This document shows, one piece after another, positions 50,601-64,000 of a stretch of 64,000 bases of DNA. Both the position numbers and the translations under genes were made by a program. Location of the stretch: NCBI GenBank assembly GCA_013397845.1, contig VZTG01001868.1, forward strand, positions 798,400 to 862,399, written 5' to 3'. Positions within the stretch are counted from its first letter, which is position 1. Every line of letters starts with the position of its first letter. Source of the stretch: Melanocharis versteri. Taxonomy: Eukaryota > Chordata > Aves > Passeriformes > Melanocharitidae. The notes below the pieces were generated by a model. It had not been told where the DNA came from. It did not search any database and saw nothing but the letters and a program-made list of their open reading frames with translations.

Positions 50601-53600
50601 TTGAATACTGCAAACTGGCATTTTACCATGAGATACTTTGTGTTACAACCTCCTTTGTATAGAATTAACAAAGCACCAAAGCTTTCTGAGGAACAAGGGA
50701 AGAAGTGTTTTGAGTGGAGGTAGCTCATGCCATTGCTTGGATATCTCAGTGGTGAAACCACTTCACACTGACTGCTGCACTTATGCCAAGGAGAAGCCTC
50801 ACTCTGTTCCACTCCACTGTAGAAACAAGGCCAGCCTTCAAGGGTAATCTGGGACTACCTTGCAGGACCTCTCCAAACTCCTTGCTTATTCTAACTGCCT
50901 TCAGCAATATGGGCTGCCATGTCCCTGCTGGTTTTGACCTAAATGTGCACAGGTTTGGACTCCCAAGGACTGCAGCGTACTGCAGCTACTTCGTTGGTGT
51001 AATGCCTGCTGACTGCACTCAGTGTTCATATCTAGCTGAAGGGAACAGCTTTTGACAAGCAGGAGTTCAGAACAGGTAAGATCTGGTCTGATCTAGTGGA
51101 GCTCTGTCTCTAAATTTGATGACAGTAAGACAGAAGAAATATGTGGGAAGCATCCACAATAATCAACCATCTCAAGTTAATTAGCAATTAATTTAGTGAG
51201 CTACTAAAGTCTAGTGAAGATGAATCCTGGGAGACTCTGGTCACAGTTTCCCTGATGTAAATCTAGATTAACTCCTAGAGAGAACATCAATCTCCATGAC
51301 AGTTACTTCAGATTTACACCCAGCTACTCTGAATTTGTGCACTTGTTTTCACAGCCGTGTGGGAGATCTGTCTCAACACAAATCATGCAGATTCTGCAAG
51401 GTACACAGAGTTACAGTTCTGTAAAAATCCAACCTCGGTGAAACGGGGAAATTAATTCTCCACTGATGAAACCTAAGCCTCCCACATAACAGATAAAAAC
51501 TCAGCCAACAGAGCCTGCCACTACAAGTGGTCACAACAGCTTCCTTAGTTCTCAGTCTTCATGCAGTAAGGATAATTCCCTCTCACTGGATTTCACAAAG
51601 CACAACAGCAAGCATCGAAGTTACTACATTCTTTTGCCTAGAACTCCTAAGAGTATTAAGAATACCAGATCCACAGAGTCAGTTTTGAATCCAGTCTTAC
51701 AACCCCAGCAAAATCCACACAATCTTTCAAGGTCATCTTTCTAAGAGGCTATAGAGAGAGCAAACATCTTCTGGCCATCAGCAGTGACACTTTTGCAATT
51801 GCATCAGAGAAATTCGATACGAAAACAGGAGATACTGTCCAGCCACACAGCCTGTCACTCTTTTACCAGTTTTACTCAGTTCTGCACTGCCACAACTTTC
51901 CCCTTTCCCTATCTTCTTTACTTCTCTGCACAGCCACAACTTTCCCCTTTCTTTACCCATAAGTTAACCACTGATATAATGCCCCTTCCCACCCACATAT
52001 GAATCTCAATCCAAGAGGTGCAGCCCTGGTCGTGGAATTCCAAGCAGATTCAGAGAAGGTGTATGCCTGCCTGTGTGCTTCCAGGTGAGCCAGAGTACAG
52101 GCCACGAAAGTAACAAAGAACAGAGTGGCTGGAAAGTATTTGACAAGAAACAAAGCTGAAAACAAAATGGTAATGGTAATTTTTAAGGGGGGTTGATCTT
52201 ATAAAAGATGCTATTTTCTCTAAGCAGTTCAGCACAAAATATTTTTTTCTACACAGGCCACTTTTAGGTCTTACAGCTGGAGCTCCCCAAAACTATGTAA
52301 CATTTATGAATTTGTCTACAGATACAAGTTATGTCACAGTATAAAAGCATGAGTATTTAAACAATAACTATTCCAGAATGACTATGCCTGTACATGAAGT
52401 TATTTAGAAAGTTATGGCACAAAAAGGCTGTATGGACAGCATATAAGTACTGCAGAATATTGTAGCATGCCACGATAAAAGCAATTCAACACTTTAGTGT
52501 GATGAAGCAAAATAATCTCCCCTCCAGATGCACCAGGAACTAAGTAAATCCCACAGCACCCTATAATTTTTATCCCAACCCCATAAAATTACTGGAAAGA
52601 AATAAATCTAGAATTACACACAAGTCTCAGGTGCCTTTTCTGAACTTAACTGAACTTCACCAGCAGGTGAGATAGCAATTCAACTGGTTACTGATGGCTG
52701 GGCATAAATATCCTGCTTAATTTCCAGAGGAGTAAGTGGACTTAAAGAAATCTTTCTTTGTACTGTTTCTCAAAGATCGCACCAGCTGACTCATCCTCCT
52801 GCCTAAAGTACAACATGAAAGAAAAGCAAAGCAAAACAGAATCTCTCAAATTATCAGAACCAAAATTGCTTTCTATAGTAGCAGGAGATAGACTAAAAAC
52901 AAAATTGGATGCCAATTCACAAACTGCCATTAAATTTCCAGGAAGCCAATCCACCAAGGAACATACTGCACCCTAGAGAGTCCTTAATGAATAGTGACAC
53001 ATTTGCAATAGGCTAGTTAAGGTTTTGCCAGCATTTAGGTTTTAAATCCCTCATATGTAAGCGAAAAAAACCTTGAACTTACTGAAAAAATTATATAAAG
53101 GGTTCCAGTCCAGGAAGAGAGACTCTGGGAGGGAGGAGGGGAGAAAGTGTTAGTGCCACAGTAGATTGGATTTCGAGTTTTAATTTTAAAAATAAAAAAA
53201 TAAATTAAAATTTGAAAAAAGGGAGAAGCTTAGGACCACTGCAAGTTCCAAAGGCAGAGAACATTTTGGCAGGCATTTAAGACTAAATCCTGCAGGTAGT
53301 AAGTGCCCTTGAGTTTGAGTACACATTTACATCCATGGTTCTTAAGGCACAGAGATGTTTCTGTGGTCTGGATCACCGTCCATCTATACTTCCTCTGTTA
53401 TTCTTGGATTAAAGAGCTTGATCTTTCTTCCAGCACAGGGATGATGATGTTTACAGTCCAGGGCCCAGAAGATAAGCACTATAAACTTGCAAACATGATG
53501 AAATATACAGTACATATAAAAGCTTTATGCACTGAATATAATTTGCATTAGATGGAGCATTACTCTCCCCTTGATGTTTATATGTGGAGTATTTCACGGT

Positions 53601-56600
53601 ATCTTGGCATTGTTTTTTTAACTAGAAGCCATATAGCATCTAATTTGGAGCCCCTACAGTTTCCAACCCCATCAGCTGGAACCGACTGCACACTTCTGAC
53701 TTCCAGCTCTTGGAAATGGATTGCAATAGTGCAGAGGGGAAGCAGCATTAGACGTTGTTAAGAAAATGGACAGAGCAGACAGAGGCACTGCATGACCACC
53801 CAAATCTGCATTAAATTGTCTCAGTACTCAAGTCAGGCCAGTAGGGTTAAAAGTAAGGATGGTAAGCTCGAAGTAAATCCAGTAAGTGCTTTCAGTACCA
53901 AATGGAGGTCCGTGGGTTGACTGCCTCCATCCCTCACTGTCCTAAGTGCCTCTAAACGTCCTGTATCCTTCAATACTCCTGGTACCTTCACAGCTGTGCT
54001 TGTGTACCCAAGAACTGCCTGCAGAGTGCCTCAGGCCTTGGCTGCAGCCAGGTCTGTCCCACTTGTGAACCCCAGCCCCAACAGTGGGGCATGCAGGGAT
54101 CCCTCTTTTACCCTGCCCCACGCATTGTGGCTGTGTAACAGGTGACAACAAACTGGTACCAGGGCTCCAGGGCCATGCCACGGCCTCCCTTGCTTGTTTA
54201 TTGCCAGCTCAGCACTGATTATTGCCCCTTTGAAGCTACCCATTTTAAAAAAGCCACATATTTGTCACAGAGTCCAAGCTGTGCCTCGGCAGGCCGTGGC
54301 AGTCTGCTATGACTTTTCTTGGAAAGGAAGCTGGGTATAACAACTCAGTTCCTAGGTCAGGACTCAGGAGTTCCCCACCCTGTCCCATACAAGACTTCCC
54401 ACAGCAGGACAGCACTGTTTTAATTTTACTTGATTTTGTTAAGTATTTGGACATTAAAAGCTACAAAAGGGCTATATATACATGTACCTGAAACATGACC
54501 ACCCTTAATATATCCACATTTGAAAAGCTTATCCATCCACAACATTAGGACCCTGTAAGTCAACAATCAACACTCATTCCAAGTAGCAATTACTGAGGAG
54601 AAATCAATGTAACTCAGAACCTTGTCTTTCACACACTGTTGTCTCCACAGCACAGACCGTGGTGAGCGCTGACCTTCTTGCATAAACCCCTTTTCTACAA
54701 ACAGGTGGAGTTTAGTAGCAGGGTAAATTAATCTTAAGGAGAATTCAGAGAGCAGACAAGAGTGCTCTAAAAAGAACAGACAATGCTCTGAAAAGAACAG
54801 TTTTCTTGTTTCCGTTATTATACCAAAGGGCACCTTCCCGTTTGCTAAATAGGTGCCTCCTCTGGTTAGACTGACCCAGTGATCTTGGGGTGCCACACAA
54901 TCTCTGAAGGGAGCAGAACTGCTTATCCCAAAAGAATGAATGCATCAGGGTATCACTACTGTATCCATTTAGCCTATTGCTGCCACAGCCTTAAAAATTA
55001 ATGAGTTCTCCAGGGAATAGACAGACATAATGCTCAAAGCAAATGAAGCTGCTGACAATACTGTTTTCCTCTTCCCTAGACACCACTTCAAACCAAAACA
55101 TAAGAGCAGCTTTTGCCCCTCAGCTGAGTATCAGAATCATTTCAGACAGAAAAAAATACTTATGCCTGTGTGGACAGGCCTTGAAATTTTCCTACTTGCC
55201 ACATAGTCTGGCCTTGTTCCCTTTGCCATCCAAGTTCAACATGAAGAAAAACCAAGTTTCATTTTGAGGTAACATCTGAAGTGATCTTGGTCCAGGTTTT
55301 GTGAAGATGCTAAACCTCGCTTAGAAATGATGACCTGCACACAACTAAAAGGGGTGCTTACTTTCTCTGGCCCTGAAACTGACTCGATTTCTCACTTTTC
55401 TGTGCAGTAGTTAACAACATGCCCACAGATATTACATGGCATGTACACAGAAACACAGGTCAGCAAAGTCATTTATGTAAGACCCCCTTCTTTGAGGAGC
55501 TATCTCACATAAAAGGGAACATCAGCAGATGGAGCTCTGCTTCTGCATCATACTCTTCAAATGTGAAAGCCTGGCAGGTGCAGAGTGGGATACGAACCAT
55601 CGCTCTCTCACCTTTTCCAGTTCCCGCTTTTCATGGCACCACTGCACACAAAAGACACAAAACAGAAACAGCTTCTTCTGCCTTCCAATCCCTTTGCTTC
55701 CCCAAAACCACTCCCCGCATCAACCAGTGTCACTGAGTCTGCTGGGAAAAGGTTTAGAAATCCTCAAACAAAGTGCGTTAAGCATCCAGAATTATCACCA
55801 ATTAACAGCTCCAAAACAATGCAATGAGGGATTAGCACAGCAGAGGAGCTCTGAAATTTACACGGATCTAAGGTCTGAGACCTGTTCTCGAACAACAGAG
55901 AAAGAAAAGCTTCTCTAGGGCAAAAGACCATGCAAATCTCTATGACAAGCAAGCAAGGCTTTTTCTAGCCTGATATGTTAGCAGGATCTCAGATTTCTGC
56001 TCATCTCTACCTCTGGTAACTTATGAAGCATCAGCTCCTAAAATCAAAAGCAACCAAGGAAGAAAATTAGCAATTACAACCAGCTAAATGCAATGCTTAA
56101 GTTCAGTATTCCAGGAAAAAGCCTAAAAATGGCTAGATGGATTAATGAGGCATTTTCCAGGACATCAGGATGATGTTTCTGAATACCTGCTGTGTTCTCA
56201 GAATCAGAATGATGTCCATAGCAATCAGTTGCAGAAGAGGAACAAAAAAACTCAGAAGCAAATTACTCTCACGTATCCTGTGGTGGTGGCCATCAGCTCA
56301 TTTCAGCCCATGATGAAGTCCCCTAGAACCAAGGGATTCCATAGCTCCTGGGGAAAAGCTGCTTCTTTCATCCTCAGCAATATCACCACCTATCAGAAGC
56401 TGCTAATCTGACAGGATGTAGTGGACAAAGAGGGCAGTTTGTACTTCCCTGGTTTGAAACCTTTGTGGCAGAAGGTTACTCAGCTCTTTCTGAGAGGAAG
56501 AGGAATACAAAGCTACAGGAGCTGACTCTTGGGCTGGAGAGGTGACGGACACAGATGGACAGGGTGGAAGCCATGCACAGGGCAGCAGAGATTGGTATCA

Positions 56601-59600
56601 GCTGGGAAAAAAAGAAGGAAGAAAAGCTTGTAGACACAGATAGGAAACTCTATATTCCAAACTGGAATAAACATCCGGTTTCAAGGACAGACAATAAATT
56701 AGCTTAGAGACCTACTCTCAATTTCTGTTCAGCATCAACAACCAAGGGAGTAAGTAAGGCTGGATGCCTTACAAGCAAATTCTCAAATGACATCAGACAC
56801 TATTCCAGCTAGCTTTGGACTGCCTTCTCTTCCCAGTGTGATCAGCAATCTCATAGGCATAGCTTTACAAATCCCAGGCCACTAGACTGTGACAGAACAC
56901 AGTGAAGCCAGAGTTAGCATTAGCAGGACTTTGAAGCAAGCTTGCCAAGCAGAAGAGAATCTTTTTCTAAATCCTGGATACATAGACAATAAGCTCTTCT
57001 GTCTAAACACTGGAATCAGCATCATGCCTAAATCAGTATCTTACCTCTGGCACCATTTTTGGGGGGTTAAAAACCCCCTTTATTAAAGTTAGTAAGTTTA
57101 ACATTAAAGTCATGCCCGGGGCTAACACAAAGCAACAGTTCTCAATTTAAACTAATGTAATCTAATCTACTCATGGATAACAGACTGAAAATTGATGTTC
57201 TGAGTTGCACAGACTACACTGCAGATAAAACACTGTTGCTTAATTGCTGGTTCATTATTTAGCATCACTACATAACTTTAGAGCACTCAATCTCCATTTG
57301 TGATCTGCTGCCCACTGGCAACACACAGACCTGTGACAATGGCCAAAACTACGTTCAAGATCAACAGCATTTCCAAACAGGAGTCTGAGGGGTTACAGTG
57401 CTAGAGAGCGCATAGGAAATTCAAAGGGAAGATGTTTTTTCCTAAAAAATTCAGGACATACACTGTTGTACATGATGCAAAAAGCTCAAAAGAGATAAAA
57501 GAGTAAATGGCAGTGCCTGCTTTGGGGACAATATACATAATTAAGAAATTAGGGATGTTAGAAAATGCACACAGCATGGAGAATGTTACACGTACTTGCA
57601 GTAATTTACCACAAAGAACAGAGCACCATCTGAAAACATGGTTTAAAACAATAACTATCAGGCTGAACTACAAGCAGCATTTAGGCACTCAGCTCCTTGT
57701 ATCTGTTGGTGCAAATCAGGCATCATGCAAGTATGAGAGAAGCCCTCTTCTAATTCAAAAGAAAATAATAACTATTTTAATTACATGACCATTTCAAACA
57801 GGCTCTGAAGTGCAAAAGCAATCACGAGCACAATAAAATAGCCATTACATGCTTTTTAGTCACAGGATTTGTTACAATAATTCTTGAAGCTCCCAGAAGT
57901 TTCATAACAAAGTAGTCACATCTGCAGTTTCACAGAAATTACCACGTCTGTGCCAACGTTTCATCTTACGAATGTTTTCAGGCTCCGATTTCCATGTTTA
58001 GAAGAGGAATGAAACAAGGCAACCACTTAAATTATTCCACCTCTCTGGCTTGCTATTCTGAGACTTAAGGAGCAGAGGCTTTGGTCAGGGCAATGGAATG
58101 GAGGCAGTGATCTCCACTGGCAAGGGAGGCTCCGCTCCTGAAGGAGACAGCTGCAGCCGAGCCCCAGCCTGGTAATAGACACTGTTACTGACACTGAAAA
58201 TGAGGGAACAGATGCTGTTGGAGTAGCAAATGGAAGGCATTTCGCAAAAGAAAACAAACAAACCTGGCCATACTCAACCAGTCGAGGTACAGGAAGGAAG
58301 CAGTAAGTCTCTGTTCCTAAAAGTAAAAAGGACTCTGCAGAACCACCAGGAAAAAAATGCACTGCCTGATGAATAAAACGAATTCCCTTCCCTAGAATCT
58401 CTGGATGATACTACGAAAAAACATGTAAAGCATACTTCATTTACCTGCATTAAAACACAAAACCAAACAAACAAACCAATCCAAAAAACTCCAAAACAAA
58501 CAGGCAAGTGTAATTCAGTGAACTGACAGTAAATTCAAAAGTGGTATCACATATCCAAGGAATGCTTCAAATAACATCTCTGGTAAAACAAGTACTCTCT
58601 TAGGGAGGCTGAATCAAGATGCCTAGCTTGCTTCTAAGTCCTGACCTAAACAGTATGACCTAAATCTTGCAAGAGTGGAGTAAAATGAAACCTCAAGCCC
58701 ATATGGATTCTCACCACCATTAGCAGGCCTGCAATGGGCTGCCTCCCCTACCATTTTATGGGAGTATATGCCTGTATTTTAATTATCCCAAACTTCGGTC
58801 AAGTCCAAGACACCAGTATGAGCTGCAAAATGAAACACATGGAATGCATCCAGGGAGATCCAGCAGCTGCCTTTTGAGTAGGTAGCTACTCAACAGCTAG
58901 TTTTAAGAACAGGGCTCTGGAGTGTCTGTGTGGAAAAGCTTCTTCTGTTTGTGCTGTCACCACAGCTGCACGTGACAACCGCCAACCCACAAACCATGGA
59001 CTGCTTGTGACAACCCAAATTTCAGAGACCAGCTGGGGTCAGTGAGCAGGTCCAATAGGGTGTCCTGCTCCCCTGGACTCCTCTCAACCAAAGAAGAAAC
59101 TCACCAAGTGCTGTTCTCCCCATCCCTTTAAGGTTCACTTAACAACTGTCATTGTACGTAAGTGAAGTAAAGCTGTGCTCCTGGCAAACTGGTGGGAGGC
59201 AGGAATGGGGCTACAAACGCAAGGTAACTGTTGGTTTGGCCTTTTAAATCCTGCCTTCCCAAAGGACACAAAGCTTGCCATACCTCAGCAGAGCCTTCCC
59301 CTTATCTTGCATCCATGAAGTGGTCACATCCACCTAAAAATGCCAGCAATGCTGTTGGCTGCTAAAAATCTCCTGCCATTGAAACAGCAGGAAGAGAAAG
59401 AAGGTAATAATTGGAATGACCTGCTTTTACAGACTGCAAGTCATCTATTATGAAAATAGTTATTATTTATAGCAACTGAGAGATAAAATTCAGAACAAAT
59501 ACCCTCACTGTGCAAAATTCCGAGCTTTTTCCCCCCCAACTGCTTTGGTTATCCAACAATATCCAGAAGAGTTCTTTACCAAATGTCAACATTTGTATTT

Positions 59601-62600
59601 TCTAACAAGCTCTAAGATACCATTAGAGGCTCGTATCACTGATGTTATGAACAGAATATGGTTTCCCACTGAAGGGGAGTAGCAACTATCTACAGGGAAA
59701 AGGGAAATGTTTGTCTCAGGGTAGAAACCACAAGGATTGCTATTTTCTGGAGTGTGGCATTAGGGGGAAAAACAGGATACAACCTCATCTTGAAAGTGAT
59801 GTGTGCACTGGTCCAAATGAAGTCATCACCTAAATTTATCTAAGCCACCCTCACTAAGAAGTGAAATCAGAAGGGAATTAAGTTAAGAGGGGAAATCAGA
59901 GGGGAATTATGCTATATATGAAAAAGTAACCTAAGTAGTATGCTATAGTTTCAATAATGAAGGGAGCTGTGCACAAACTTCATATTAGTAAATATAAATG
60001 GTCCTGTTCAGTCTTTAAGAATGTGAAAGTTTCAAGTCTCTGCTTCTAAGAAAGTCAAAAACAATACAGGTAGGTTGTTAAAAAAAAATTAAATAACTGA
60101 AGGTAAAAAACATCCTAAATTATATCTCCTCAATAAAACATTCTTTTGTAAAAGTTTTTCAATTTAAGTTGTCACAATCTTAGAACGTATTTTCTCACAA
60201 GACAGACTGAATTTGCTGTAATATATCTTTTGACTCTCTTTTGAGATGAGTTCATAGGCTGATGTGGTCCCACAGCGCAAATATTCCACTGTCAATTACT
60301 TCAGCATGTGACATGAGAAACATAAGTTAAACCATGTGCACTATAAAGAAAACCTAAACTGCTTACTGATTTTTAACAAATAATTCACTTTTTTTTTTGA
60401 AGCGACAATTTCCTTCAAGCATCTTGTTTGTTCCTCTGCATCAATAGCCCCCACTGTCCCGTGTCTGCTCCTCCTTTGCCTTTTATTTAAAACAGTTTTA
60501 TATGTCACTGAATTAAGTTTACAGGCTAGTGCTATTCATATGCCAGTTTTCACCATCTAATTCTTAGTAGCACTTCGTATGAGTTATCCTTATCTGTACT
60601 CCTTGCATTTTGATAAAGATATATATATCTCCAGACACACAGAACTCATGGGATCTAGGGACATTGGGACATCTTTGCCAAAGCACACGTACCTCGAAGA
60701 TCTTTGTGCTCTAGCTACACCTCTCTTGCACACTGCTAAAGGGCTCCTTTCATTGTCTTATTCTCCTTTAGGTTTAGATTTGATTTCACCAACTGCTGCA
60801 ATAATAATTCAAATCTAAGAGTCTGTCTACACAGGGCTACACACCAAAACAGCCATTCCAAATATTTAGGCATATACATTCCCAGTTCACAGCCTGTTTT
60901 TATAAGAGCCACACATGTGCGGAAAATAAGCTTGGTATGCTAATGTTAGTGAATTTCCATATGTAAATTAGCCCTCAATTTCTCAATTAAATAAATCCAT
61001 CTCCCATATCTTTCGGGGTCACACAGGAATAAGAGACAGCATTTGATAACTGCCTACTTACAAAGAGAAACGTATTTTGCAAGATTCTTTCTGCATTTGT
61101 TGTTTTTTACAAGAAGTGTGTAATGAAGATGAAAGGAAATGAAGACAGAGATAAAATTCTTCCACCTTTTGAAATGGAAAAATCTTAGTCCACTGGACTT
61201 GCCTACTAAAATATCCAGTGATTTTTTTCCCCCCCCAGAGCAGTGATCAATCATTTATCTGCCAAGAATTGTGTTGGGTTAGTATTTAATATTGTGGTTA
61301 CAGCTGTGGAATGTATTTAAGGGCATCACATGCACTGTTAGTGTCCTGGCCTCCCAACTTCCAGCCTGTTCCCTATTGACAGGAGCCTAGGCTGCAAAAA
61401 CACATTTTGCAAAGGTATGGAAATCATTCATATGGGATATTTTGCATATTTCATTACATCAAGGACTTAATGACCTTTGTCAACTTCAAGTTTCAAAGAG
61501 CCTTCTGCAAGTGAACTATTATCTTTGGAAGAGCTTCCAAACAGAGACTCCTTTGGAACCAGCAGGCTGTTATGCCATACATCTTACACCATCCATTTCC
61601 TTGACTTCCAAGCAGTTCTAGAAACAAAGTCATTCAGAACTGATGGGTGGAGACCACAGGTTCACCAGGATAAATTACATGTCTTCTTCTAATGTAGAGT
61701 GCTTCAATTCACACTCACTTGTAGAGAAAACCTATTTGCTCCATAGTCATATTAGTGCAACTCAACAGAAATAAACATATCTACATAGGTCCTGAAAGCA
61801 GTCTCTAACCCACTATTAAGTTTCTTCAGCGCAAAAACTGCTTGTAAAGTCAAGGACATCCAATTCTCCTTCAGACATACAATTTCAGACTAGACTACAG
61901 TGACATCTTATGCTGTCAGTGTCTGCCAGGAACTCTGGAACTCTATCCTCCATCAGCTTCTTTAAGGAACATTCTTATCTTGCACAAAACTGCTGCCTTC
62001 AGAGTCCTGGGTGCTCATCAGCACTTTTAATGAAACATGATCTGCGGGCAATTGAGGGGCAAAACAATTCTAGTGATACATGGACTACAACATTCAAATT
62101 ATTTTTAAAAAGCAGTGTAATTAAGACCAGCTGTGTCACAGCTTATGCAGTTTGATGAAGCAGTGTATCCACACAGACATCAGTTTAGATGGTGACATGT
62201 TAGCTGTGGGTGTGGCAGTGGGCAAAACTAGTGAGGAGCAGCCTCTGCACATTGCAGTGATTGGTAAATTCTCATTGAAGCTTTCGAAACCTGCCTGAAA
62301 CTCTGGCCCATCTGGAGGTACCAAATTTGCACACACAGGATTATGAAGACAGTCATCATCCTAAACAAATGCATGTACATAAAATATATTACACATAGTT
62401 TTGACTCTTTCTGGCACTCACTGCTATTTGAGCCCAGCCTCACATATTTAATTATTTTCTAAAAGATGGTCTAAATGGCTTTATTATATACTGCAATAAC
62501 CAAAGGTATTTACCTGATGATAGATAAGGGAGGTCCAATCTCCCTGAAACTTAAGAAAATTGCTTACACCTGAAGGGTGAGCTTGTGTGAAAAACAAGTT

Positions 62601-64000
62601 TCTGTTAGCACATGCAGTTGTGTCCACATGACAGAATTGCTATAAAAATACAGAAAGTTGCACTGTTTAGCTGTCATACTCATACACACAGAAGTAAAAC
62701 ACTCAATGAAACTAGTTACCATACTGAATCACAAAACAAACAAGAAACAAAATTTTTATGCTAGAGATCCAAGTCCTAAAAACACTAAATATTTTGGGCA
62801 CCTATTTGCAACCTTAAAGCAGCATTACCAGACTGATACTTTCTATTACATCCATCTCTCAGAGCTGCAAACAAGGATCTGAGCTCTACTGAAACGAGTT
62901 AGGAAAGGCTGCTCCTGCCCCAAACAGGTTAGGAGTCAGGTTACATGCAGCAGGTCATTAAACAAGGAAGGATTAAGTAAAAAAGACACAAACCAATAAC
63001 ATACAACTCACTGTCATTCCAGCTGGTCACAGATCAGGACTCTTACAACACAGGAGCTTGAATCTGATTTCTAAGATGTGACTTATCACCATACTAGCCC
63101 TTTAAAATGTTGCTTAAAATCACAGGACAATTTGGTTTTACAGAATTAGGTGAGGAGTCTGAAAAGAACATGAGCTCCATCATGAGAAAAAATACTGTGA
63201 CCTTCCAGAGGTGTTCAAAAGCCTTGCCTTTCTTAAATATCATGGCTTGCTCTCTATGTGGTAGCATGGATACATACAGCACACACATATTCTGTATCTC
63301 CTCTGGCCTTATTCTGCTAAAGATACCTTAGTGCAAATCACTCCTTCAGTTCATAAATTTCATTTGCATGTTCTCTTTGCAAGGAAGTCTCAAATATTCT
63401 CTAAACTAGAAACACATTATCTCTGAAATCTTGAGATAAACTCTCTAAGCATCAGTTTAAACCAAGAAGCCAGGCCCTATCATAGGTTGAATCTTGGGTC
63501 ACATCAGTCACACGTTGCTGTGGCCTACACAAGGTAAGCAGGGAACCGAAAAAGACCTGTGGGAGAAAAATTCTCAGTTATGGGATTCTGCCATGCACCT
63601 TTTGAAAAGCTACAAGTCAGAAAGACTCTTCTACAAAAGCCCACAGGGCTCTAGTCTCCACTGCCTTTTCTGCCTTTGGACTCAACATTCCACAGGTCAA
63701 AGTGATCTGGTTAAGCAACTAACAACCAACCAAACCTAGCAAAATTCCCTGCCTTTCAGCAAGGGTTGGTTTGTGGACAATTGCGAGGGAAAGCCAAGCA
63801 AGTGAAATTCTTCAGGCAAATTTACTCATTTTATTCCGGAAACAGAAATTTCCTAACTGTACATTACTTCATTCCCTTTGTTGAAGAAACTTAACTTCCC
63901 TGTCTCATCTCTTCTGTTGACAAGCCCAAACCAGAGCTGCATGGCTGACCTTTTTAGACAGAGGCAGAAAGAACAGATTTTTTTTTTAACTCTTTTTTTT
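44646..64000 (-). other. Sequence 5' of the first coding PTPN5 exon: 5' UTR intron and upstream DNA
   Basis: The acceptor at 44646 shows that transcription comes from further right, so at least the first part of this 19 kb is intron. I found no convincing 5' non-coding exon, no CpG-rich promoter and no exon of a neighbouring gene. The sequence is AT-rich, with slightly richer patches near 54000-54200 and 58050-58170. It contains local short duplications and an AT-rich inverted repeat near 53178-53210. No CR1 or LTR copy was recognised in it. Confidence 0.6.
51875..51958. repeat. Tandem duplication with a 44-bp period
   Basis: The block CTGCACTGCCACAACTTTCC is repeated 44 bases on as CTGCACAGCCACAACTTTCC, each copy followed by a pyrimidine-rich stretch with CTTTACC or CTTTACT. 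Two imperfect copies; no function inferred. Confidence 0.8.

Noticed and set aside
56145..56411. An 88-codon plus-strand open frame suspected to be a decayed transposase
   Set aside because: I could not identify transposase motifs, terminal repeats or a matching family.
58027..58362. A 111-codon minus-strand open frame considered as a possible upstream PTPN5 exon
   Set aside because: No phase-compatible donor and acceptor pair supports it, and the peptide is low in complexity without similarity to STEP.
1..64000. CRISPR arrays, tRNA or rRNA genes, bacterial or phage genes
   Set aside because: No regularly spaced repeats, cloverleaf with conserved A and B boxes, or rRNA core sequence was recognised. 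The exon-intron structure and CR1 repeats place the window in a bird genome.

Overview
This is vertebrate genomic DNA, almost certainly from a bird. Three CR1 LINE copies (about 1-957, 11545-11806 and 19136-19690) and one complete endogenous-retrovirus LTR of a type widespread in birds (35401-36383) point to an avian genome. The coding sequence is in short, widely spaced exons with GT/AG splice sites. No bacterial-style operon, CRISPR array or rRNA is present.

One gene explains all the recognisable coding sequence: PTPN5, encoding the brain tyrosine phosphatase STEP, on the minus strand. Ten coding exons were placed by reading the minus strand: 44535-44634 (start codon), 23380-23561, 22333-22452, 20400-20483, 16720-16958, 13895-14084, 10538-10622, 8064-8143, 7432-7569 and 4001-4111. 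Their splice phases chain without a break into 443 codons. They encode, in order, a divergent N-terminus, two hydrophobic membrane segments (about residues 85-103 and 139-162), a proline-poor linker, the kinase-interaction motif with an RRGS protein-kinase-A site, and the first half of the tyrosine-phosphatase domain. The last coding exons, with the WPD loop and the HC(X)5R catalytic loop, lie off the left edge. At least one 5' non-coding exon and the promoter lie upstream of 44645, either unrecognised in the window or beyond its right edge.

The rest is intron. The largest complete intron (23562-44534, about 21 kb) holds the solo LTR, which lies opposite to PTPN5 and carries an internal 45-bp repeat array. 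The 19 kb from 44646 to 64000 is AT-rich and yielded no convincing exon, apart from simple repeats and short local duplications.

The most notable points are these. The methionine that starts the short cytosolic STEP46 form in mammals is a threonine here. The N-terminal polyproline tract of mammalian STEP61 is missing. The second coding exon has two phase-compatible acceptors 63 bp apart. The membrane-targeting exons have diverged strongly, while the kinase-interaction and catalytic exons are nearly unchanged. I found no clear previously undescribed system. Comparisons with mammalian STEP are from memory, and no database search was run.
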